From Thiomonas sp. (GTDB lineage Bacteria > Pseudomonadota > Gammaproteobacteria > Burkholderiales > Burkholderiaceae_C): a stretch of 9,127 bases of DNA. The position numbers and the translations under genes are program-made. The notes below the pieces were generated by a model. That model ran no database searches. It saw only the letters and a list, made by a program, of their open reading frames with translations, and was not told the DNA's origin. Location of the stretch: the NCBI GenBank assembly GCA_027451915.1, contig DAIDHU010000252.1:1-9127 (forward strand), in the 5' to 3' direction. Positions 6,061 to 9,127 of the stretch are shown one piece after another (position 1 is the first letter of the stretch; the number at the start of each line of letters is the position of its first letter).

Positions 6061-6768
6061 TCAGGATCGGGCCTGCGGATCCTCGAGGTAATAGCGGCGG
6101 ATGGGCTTGAGCTCGGCATCGAGCTCGTACACCAGCGGCACGCCGTTGGGGATGTTCAGGCCCACGATGTCGGCGTCGGAGATGCCGTCCAGGTGCTTGA
6201 CGATGGCGCGCATGGAGTTGCCGTGCGACACCGCCAGCACGCGACGCCCCGCGCGGATGGCCGGGGCCAGGGATTCCTCCCACAGCGGCATGACCCGGCG
6301 CACCGTGTCCTGCAGGCACTCGGCCAGGGGCAGCTCGTCCGCGTTGACGCGGGCGTAACGCGGATCTGCCGCCAGTTCATGGCGGTGCGCTTCGTTCATC
6401 AACGGCGGACGCACGTCGTAGCTGCGGCGCCACTGCAGAACCTGCTCGTCGCCGTACTTGGCCGCGGTTTCCGCCTTGTTCAGTCCCTGCAGCGCGCCGT
6501 AGTGCCGCTCGTTGAGCCGCCAGCTGTGCACCGTGGGCAGCCACATGCGGTCCATTTCGTCCAGGCACAGCCACAGCGTGCGCACGGCGCGCTTGAGCAC
6601 GGAGGTGTAGGCGACGTCGAAATCCAGTCCATGGGCCTTCAGCAGCTGGCCGGCGCGGCGCGCTTCGGCGATGCCCTTGTCGGTGATGTCGACGTCCACC
6701 CAGCCGGTGAATCGGTTTTCCTGGTTCCAGGTCGATTCGCCGTGGCGAATCATCACGAGTTTGTGCAT
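6061..6768 (-). CDS. gpmA: 2,3-bisphosphoglycerate-dependent phosphoglycerate mutase
   Basis: A 235-residue cytosolic enzyme interconverting 3- and 2-phosphoglycerate in glycolysis and gluconeogenesis through a phosphohistidine. The signature 'IRHGESTWNQENRFTGWVD' starts at residue 7, with the phospho-accepting His9. Arg60 lies in 'SVLKRAVRT', the acid Glu87 in 'RLNERHYGALQGLNKAE', and the second histidine, His182, in 'SHGNS'. The C-terminus 'GLNIPNGVPLVYEL' is typical. It is slightly shorter than the usual 245-250 residues because of a shorter segment after 'RRSYDVRPPL' (about residues 118-140) and a shorter tail; all catalytic residues are present. ATG 6768 is chosen because the protein family begins right there; the frame stays open far upstream, but this is a GC artefact. 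There is no clear Shine-Dalgarno. It is divergent from the rhodanese gene and 79 bases before ctpA. Confidence 0.96.
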   Translation of the reverse strand: MHKLVMIRHGESTWNQENRFTGWVDVDITDKGIAEARRAGQLLKAHGLDFDVAYTSVLKRAVRTLWLCLDEMDRMWLPTVHSWRLNERHYGALQGLNKAETAAKYGDEQVLQWRRSYDVRPPLMNEAHRHELAADPRYARVNADELPLAECLQDTVRRVMPLWEESLAPAIRAGRRVLAVSHGNSMRAIVKHLDGISDADIVGLNIPNGVPLVYELDAELKPIRRYYLEDPQARS

Positions 6769-6795
6769 GGTTCGGGAAAGCAAGGTGAAGGCTGT

Positions 6796-6801
6796 ATCGT
6801 A
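6796..6801 (-). promoter_or_regulatory. Possible -10 box TACGAT for gpmA
   Basis: The minus strand reads TACGAT, four of six matches to TATAAT, 28 bases upstream of the gpmA ATG (from the hexamer's proximal edge). The expected -35 position (about 6819-6824) falls inside the 10-bp inverted repeat at 6805-6830 and does not resemble TTGACA. It is the best candidate in the spacer but a weak one. Confidence 0.3.
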
Positions 6802-6804
6802 GTG

Positions 6805-6830
6805 GACGCCGCCGGCGCGGCGGCGGCGTC
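6805..6830. repeat. 10-bp inverted repeat in the divergent gpmA/rhodanese spacer
   Basis: GACGCCGCCG (6805-6814) and CGGCGGCGTC (6821-6830) are exact reverse complements separated by GCGCGG. The dyad sits midway in the 111-base divergent intergenic region, between the candidate -10 boxes of the two genes, covering the place where both -35 elements would be. It may be an operator for a dimeric regulator or a DNA/RNA hairpin. Its GCC/GGC triplet composition makes some chance contribution possible. Confidence 0.5.
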
Positions 6831-6840
6831 GCGAAGTTCC

Positions 6841-6846
6841 TAGAAT
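6841..6846 (+). promoter_or_regulatory. Candidate -10 box TAGAAT for rhodanese-grxC
   Basis: TAGAAT matches TATAAT at five of six positions and lies 39 bases before the TTG start, leaving room for a leader of about 28 bases that carries the GGAGAG ribosome site. The expected -35 position (about 6818-6823) is inside the inverted repeat and has no TTGACA similarity. It stands out as an AT-rich island in the spacer. Confidence 0.5.
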
Positions 6847-6879
6847 GTCGGTTTCGTCTTCTGGCCAGCGGAGAGCAAT

Positions 6880-7290
6880 TTGAAGTTCATCATCGACAAC
6901 CTTGCGTTGATCGCCATTGCCGTGGTCTCCGGCGGCATGCTGCTGTGGAGCTCGTTTTCCCGGGGCGGGGGCTCGGGCGGTGTGACCGTGGCCGAGGCCG
7001 TGCGCCTGATGAATCGCGAGAAGGGCCTGATGATCGACGTGTGCGAGACCACCGAGCACGCCGCGGGCCACTGCGTGGGGGCGCGCAATATTCCCCTGGG
7101 CGAACTCGAGAAGCGCGCCGCGGAATTGCCGAAGAACAAACAGCTCCCGGTGCTTTTGATGTGCCAGAGCGGTGCGCGCGCGGCGCGCGCCGCGAACACG
7201 CTGCGCAAGCTGGGCTATGAGCACGCGGTGCCGGTCCAGGGTGGCCTGCGCGCCTGGCGCGAGGCCGGCCTGCCGGTCGAGAAGGGCTGA
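6880..7290 (+). CDS. Membrane-anchored single-domain rhodanese (sulfurtransferase)
   Basis: A 136-residue protein: an N-terminal membrane helix (about residues 7-26, with 'NLALIAIAVVSGGMLLW') followed by one rhodanese domain (about 35-134). Rhodaneses carry a sulfane sulfur on an active-site cysteine. Cys95 starts the loop CQSGAR (95-100), which is followed by 'NTLRKLGYEHAVPVQGGLRAW', a typical rhodanese end. The usual early 'DVRE' motif reads DVCE here (53-56), adding Cys55; Cys65 is a third cysteine. The start is TTG at 6880, supported by GGAG (6870-6873) six bases upstream and by the expected MKFIIDN N-terminus; there is no ATG before residue 20, within the helix. The domain probably faces the cytoplasm or periplasm depending on helix orientation, which I cannot settle. 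It is six bases upstream of grxC, so probably in one operon. The physiological sulfur acceptor is unknown. Confidence 0.88.
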   Translation: MKFIIDNLALIAIAVVSGGMLLWSSFSRGGGSGGVTVAEAVRLMNREKGLMIDVCETTEHAAGHCVGARNIPLGELEKRAAELPKNKQLPVLLMCQSGARAARAANTLRKLGYEHAVPVQGGLRAWREAGLPVEKG

Positions 7291-7296
7291 ACGACC

Positions 7297-7572
7297 ATGA
7301 CGGCTCCACGAGTTCGCATGTACACCACCGCGGTGTGCCCCTACTGCCTGCGCGCGAAGGATCTGCTGCGCCGACGCGGGGTCGAGCACATCGAGGAATT
7401 GCGCGTCGACCTCGATCCTGCGCTGCGCGAAGCCATGATGCGCTCCACCGGGCGCCGCACCGTGCCGCAGATCTACATCGGCGAGCACCATGTCGGCGGC
7501 TGCGACGACCTGCACGCCCTGGATGCCGCCGGCGGCCTGCAGCCGCTGCTGCGCGAAGCCGGGCAGGGCTGA
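7297..7572 (+). CDS. grxC: Glutaredoxin 3
   Basis: A 91-residue cytosolic thiol-disulfide oxidoreductase of the dithiol glutaredoxin family, reduced by glutathione. The active site is CPYC at residues 14-17, at the end of the first beta strand ('VRMYTTAVCPYC'). The cis-proline motif TVPQIYI is at 55-61 and the glutathione-binding GGCDDL at 67-72. A second thiol, Cys69, is in the 'GGCDD' loop, where GrxC proteins usually have Gly-Gly-Ser/Cys-Asp-Asp. Length is standard (about 83-90). The ATG is six bases after the rhodanese stop, and AAGGG (7282-7286) inside the end of the rhodanese gene is a possible ribosome site, indicating one transcription unit. The grxC-secB neighbourhood is common in proteobacteria. 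Confidence 0.94.
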   Translation: MTAPRVRMYTTAVCPYCLRAKDLLRRRGVEHIEELRVDLDPALREAMMRSTGRRTVPQIYIGEHHVGGCDDLHALDAAGGLQPLLREAGQG

Positions 7573-7631
7573 GCCGCGGCACGGCCGCGCGACGCTGGCG
7601 CCGCGCGGGCTTGCCGGGATCGCGGGCACCA

Positions 7632-7641
7632 CGCCCGGGCG
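7632..7641. repeat. 10-bp perfect palindrome CGCCCGGGCG upstream of the secB promoter
   Basis: The sequence equals its own reverse complement and shares the core GCCCGGGC with the palindrome at 7671-7680. Their centres are 39 bases apart, one on each side of the -10-like box. It is a possible operator half of a pair; chance is not excluded in DNA this GC-rich. Confidence 0.35.
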
Positions 7642-7665
7642 CGCCGGGGTCGTGGCTTCGACACC

Positions 7666-7671
7666 TACAAT
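7666..7671 (+). promoter_or_regulatory. Candidate -10 box TACAAT for secB
   Basis: TACAAT matches TATAAT at five of six positions and lies 78 bases before the secB ATG. It implies a leader of about 65 bases containing a 16-bp palindrome and the GGAG site. No TTGACA-like -35 is found at the usual spacing (7643-7648 is GCCGGG-like), so an activator or an unusual promoter may be involved, if it is a promoter at all. Confidence 0.5.
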
Positions 7672-7680
7672 GCCCGGGCA
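7671..7680. repeat. 10-bp perfect palindrome TGCCCGGGCA at the secB transcription start region
   Basis: It overlaps the last base of the TACAAT box and covers the expected transcription start. Self-complementary over all ten bases and sharing GCCCGGGC with 7632-7641. A protein bound here would block initiation. Confidence 0.4.
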
Positions 7681-7685
7681 CCGCG

Positions 7686-7701
7686 CTCGCGGGCCCGCGA
7701 G
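7686..7701. repeat. 16-bp perfect palindrome in the secB leader
   Basis: CTCGCGGGCCCGCGAG is self-complementary over its full length. As DNA it could be an operator; as RNA in the secB leader it would form a 6-bp stem, CTCGCG/CGCGAG, with a GGCC loop about 30 bases before the ribosome site. No T tract follows, so it is not an obvious terminator. Confidence 0.45.
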
Positions 7702-7743
7702 GGTTCCCCGAGCGGACATCAACCTAGCCTGGAGTCTTCCTGC

Positions 7744-8238
7744 ATGAGCACCCCCCGACCCGCAGACGCCGCGCAACAGCGGCAACCGGTATTCGCGTTG
7801 CAGCGTTGCTACCTGAAGGACCTGTCGCTGGAACAGCCCAATTCCCCGCAGATCCTGCTGGAGCAGGCGCAGCCCACGGTGGACGTGCAGATGAACGTGG
7901 AATCCCAGAGCCTGGCCGAGGGCGTGGTCGAGGTGTGCGTGACCGCCACCATCACCGCGCGCATCGACCAGCGCACGCTGTTCCTGGTCGAAGGCAAGCA
8001 GGCCGGCATTTTCGAGCTTCGCAACGTCCCGCAGGAGCATGCGGACCTGCTGCTGGCCATCGCCTGCCCCCAGACCGTCTACCCCTACCTTCGCGCCAAC
8101 CTGGCCGACATGATCACCCGTGCCGGCTTCCCGCCGGTGCACCTGGCCGAGATCAACTTCCAGGCCATGTACGAAGCCCAGCAGGCGCAGCAGGCCCAGC
8201 AGGCCGGCGGCGAGGCCGCGGGGTCGACGCTGAACTGA
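7744..8238 (+). CDS. secB: Protein-export chaperone SecB
   Basis: A 164-residue cytosolic chaperone that works as a tetramer, holding precursor proteins unfolded and passing them to SecA at the SecYEG translocon. The conserved N-terminal block 'FALQRCYLKDLSLEQPNSP' spans residues 17-35. 'GVVEVCVTATITA' begins at about residue 60, and the helix-groove segment 'RANLADMITRAGFPPVHLAEINFQAMY' ends at about 144. The tail (145-164) contains three exact QQA units. Most SecB proteins are about 150-170 residues, so length is normal; the chaperone fold should end near residue 144 and the tail is probably disordered. ATG 7744 is preceded by GGAG nine bases upstream. It follows grxC by 171 bases, with its own candidate promoter, and precedes gpsA by 43 bases, an order well known in proteobacteria. 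Confidence 0.97.
   Translation: MSTPRPADAAQQRQPVFALQRCYLKDLSLEQPNSPQILLEQAQPTVDVQMNVESQSLAEGVVEVCVTATITARIDQRTLFLVEGKQAGIFELRNVPQEHADLLLAIACPQTVYPYLRANLADMITRAGFPPVHLAEINFQAMYEAQQAQQAQQAGGEAAGSTLN
8179..8205 (+). repeat. Three tandem 9-bp units in the 3' part of secB
   Basis: The unit CAGCAGGCS is repeated three times in frame and encodes QQAQQAQQA, residues 146-154 of SecB. Copies differ only at the last base (GCG, GCC, GCC). Being in frame and in the tail, gain or loss of a unit would change length without harming the fold. Confidence 0.85.
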
Positions 8239-8271
8239 TGCTCCAGGGCGCGAGCTTGGGCGCGACGGGCC

Positions 8272-8276
8272 GGGAG
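8272..8276 (+). promoter_or_regulatory. Ribosome binding site for gpsA
   Basis: GGGAG lies five bases before ATG 8282. A GTG codon at 8279-8281 is directly adjacent and in frame, so the start could be either; the ATG is preferred for codon strength and spacing. No separate promoter is evident in the 43-base secB-gpsA gap. Confidence 0.6.
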
Positions 8277-8281
8277 CCGTG

Positions 8282-9127
8282 ATGAAGCCGGGTGTTGCGC
8301 TCAGCGTGCTCGGTGCCGGCGCCTGGGGCACCGCGCTGGCGGTGCATGCAGCCGCTCGTGCCCGGACCCTGCTGTGGGCGCGCGATGCCGAGTTGCTGGC
8401 ACAGCTGCGCATGCGCGGCGAGAACACGCGCTACCTGCCGGGAATCGAGCTGCCGCAGGCATTGGGCCTCGAGGAATCGATGACCGCGGCGCTGCGCCAC
8501 GCGGCGGGAGACGGCCTGGTGGTGCTGGCTGTGCCCGTGGCCGGCTTGCGCGGCCTGGCGCTAGCGCTGCGCGCATGCTGGGAGCGGGGCGATGCGCAGC
8601 TGCCCGCGGCGCTGCTCATCCTCGCCAAGGGTTTCGAACAGAACAGCGCGGCCCTGCCGCACGAGGTGGTGGAGCAGGAGCTGCGGGGCCTGGCCCGGGC
8701 GCCCGCCATCGGCATGCTGTCGGGACCGAGCTTCGCCCTGGAGGTGGCGCGGGGCCTGCCGGTGGGCCTGGTGGCCGCAGGCTCGCAGGTCGCCCTGGCC
8801 CGCTGCGCGGTGCGCGCGCTGCATGGCGGCGCCATGCGCGTGTACGCCAGCGACGACGTGGTGGGCGTGGCGGTGGGCGGAGCCGTGAAAAACGTGCTGG
8901 CCATCGCCTGCGGGATCAGCGACGGGCTGGGGCAGGGGGCCAATGCGCGCGCCGCGCTGATCACCCGCGGCCTGGCGGAAATGGCCCGCCTGGGGCAGGC
9001 GCTGGGCGCGCGCCCGGAGACCTTCATGGGCCTCAGTGGCATGGGCGACCTCGTGCTGACCTGCACGGGCGAGCTCTCGCGCAACCGCCGCGTGGGTCTG
9101 CAGTTGGCCGCGGGCAAGGACCTGCAG
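8282..9127 (+). CDS. gpsA: NAD(P)-dependent glycerol-3-phosphate dehydrogenase, 3' end outside window
   Basis: The first 282 codons are visible, with no stop before the window edge; the family is about 330-340 residues, so some 50-60 are missing. The enzyme reduces dihydroxyacetone phosphate to sn-glycerol-3-phosphate for phospholipid synthesis in the cytosol. The Rossmann loop GAGAWGTALA is at 11-20 after a beta strand 'VALSVLG'. 'AVP' (83-85), 'AKGFE' with Lys116 (115-119) and 'GPSFALEVA' (148-156) follow. The catalytic Lys203 is in 'GGAVKNVLAIACGISDGLG', and 'GANARAALITRGLAEM' (219-234), 'FMGLSGMGDLVLTC' (248-261) and 'SRNRRVG' (266-272) complete the substrate-binding helical domain. Every key residue expected so far is present. 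It lies 43 bases after secB and is probably co-transcribed with it. Confidence 0.96.
   Translation, partial: MKPGVALSVLGAGAWGTALAVHAAARARTLLWARDAELLAQLRMRGENTRYLPGIELPQALGLEESMTAALRHAAGDGLVVLAVPVAGLRGLALALRACWERGDAQLPAALLILAKGFEQNSAALPHEVVEQELRGLARAPAIGMLSGPSFALEVARGLPVGLVAAGSQVALARCAVRALHGGAMRVYASDDVVGVAVGGAVKNVLAIACGISDGLGQGANARAALITRGLAEMARLGQALGARPETFMGLSGMGDLVLTCTGELSRNRRVGLQLAAGKDLQ

Larger units (their letters stand above)
7573..7743 (+). promoter_or_regulatory. 171-base grxC-secB spacer rich in palindromes
   Basis: This is the longest non-coding stretch in the window. Close to the grxC stop is a small hairpin, CGCGGC/GCCGCG (7575-7580 and 7584-7589), with no T tract. Next come a perfect palindrome CGCCCGGGCG (7632-7641), a -10-like TACAAT (7666-7671), a second palindrome TGCCCGGGCA (7671-7680) and a 16-bp perfect palindrome (7686-7701). 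The secB ribosome site GGAG (7731-7734) lies nine bases before its ATG. I see no open reading frame with support here. The layout suggests a separate, possibly regulated, promoter for secB. Confidence 0.5.

Noticed and set aside
8246..8265. Direct repeat GGGCGCGA at 8246-8253 and 8258-8265 in the secB-gpsA gap.
   Set aside because: Eight bases of pure G/C-rich sequence with a 12-base period are easily produced by chance here, and no promoter element accompanies them.
6769..8427. The gpmA frame stays open upstream to 8427, antisense to rhodanese, grxC and secB.
   Set aside because: The extension is Arg/Gly/Ala-rich shadow, and the mutase family begins at the ATG at 6768. It would also traverse an intergenic promoter region.
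8431..9117. Minus-strand open frame of 228 codons opposite gpsA.
   Set aside because: Arg/Ser/Ala/Pro-rich shadow of the gpsA gene, whose plus-strand motifs are unambiguous.
1..9127. Search by eye for CRISPR arrays, tRNA or rRNA genes, insertion-sequence ends, toxin-antitoxin pairs and phage genes.
   Set aside because: No repeat-spacer pattern, cloverleaf, transposase, integrase or unexplained gene pair was found. Every substantial stretch is covered by recognised genes.

Overview
The window is very GC-rich (roughly 70% by eye) and densely coding. Gene content and order point to a betaproteobacterium, most likely in the order Burkholderiales: gpmA, ctpA and a moeB/thiF-type gene on one strand, divergent from rhodanese, grxC, secB and gpsA on the other, an arrangement I recall as typical of that group. 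The genus cannot be told from the sequence. Nothing looks like a mobile island; there is no tRNA, rRNA, CRISPR array, transposase or integrase, and no gene-free stretch exceeds 300 bases.

Layout. (1) 1-3064, plus strand: an efflux cluster. It opens with the last 36 codons of an RND-type inner-membrane pump, overlaps by an ATGA junction a complete NodT-family outer-membrane lipoprotein channel, and continues after 26 bases with a 14-helix DHA2-type MFS transporter. A clean intrinsic terminator (3068-3096) closes it. (2) 3162-3674, plus: a stand-alone FixH-family membrane protein. (3) 3686-6768, minus: gpmA (phosphoglycerate mutase), then ctpA (periplasmic C-terminal processing protease), then a MoeB/ThiF-type sulfur-carrier adenylyltransferase. 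It converges on the FixH gene with an 11-base gap. (4) 6880-9127, plus: a membrane-anchored rhodanese with a TTG start, glutaredoxin 3, SecB, and gpsA (glycerol-3-phosphate dehydrogenase), which runs off the right edge after 282 codons.

How the parts work together: the RND pump and outer-membrane channel form a tripartite exporter with an adaptor that should lie left of the window; the MFS pump is a second exporter co-located with it. The right half is housekeeping: glycolysis, envelope proteolysis, sulfur transfer and redox, protein export and phospholipid precursor synthesis.

The genes are ordinary. The more interesting material is non-coding: a 10-bp inverted repeat lying where the -35 elements of both divergent promoters should be in the gpmA/rhodanese spacer; three perfect palindromes (10, 10 and 16 bp) around and after the candidate secB promoter; a strong hairpin between ctpA and moeB; and a recurring TANNNT hexamer, with a 15-base match repeated at two sites, about 30-40 bases before several starts. 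I found no convincing undescribed multi-gene system.
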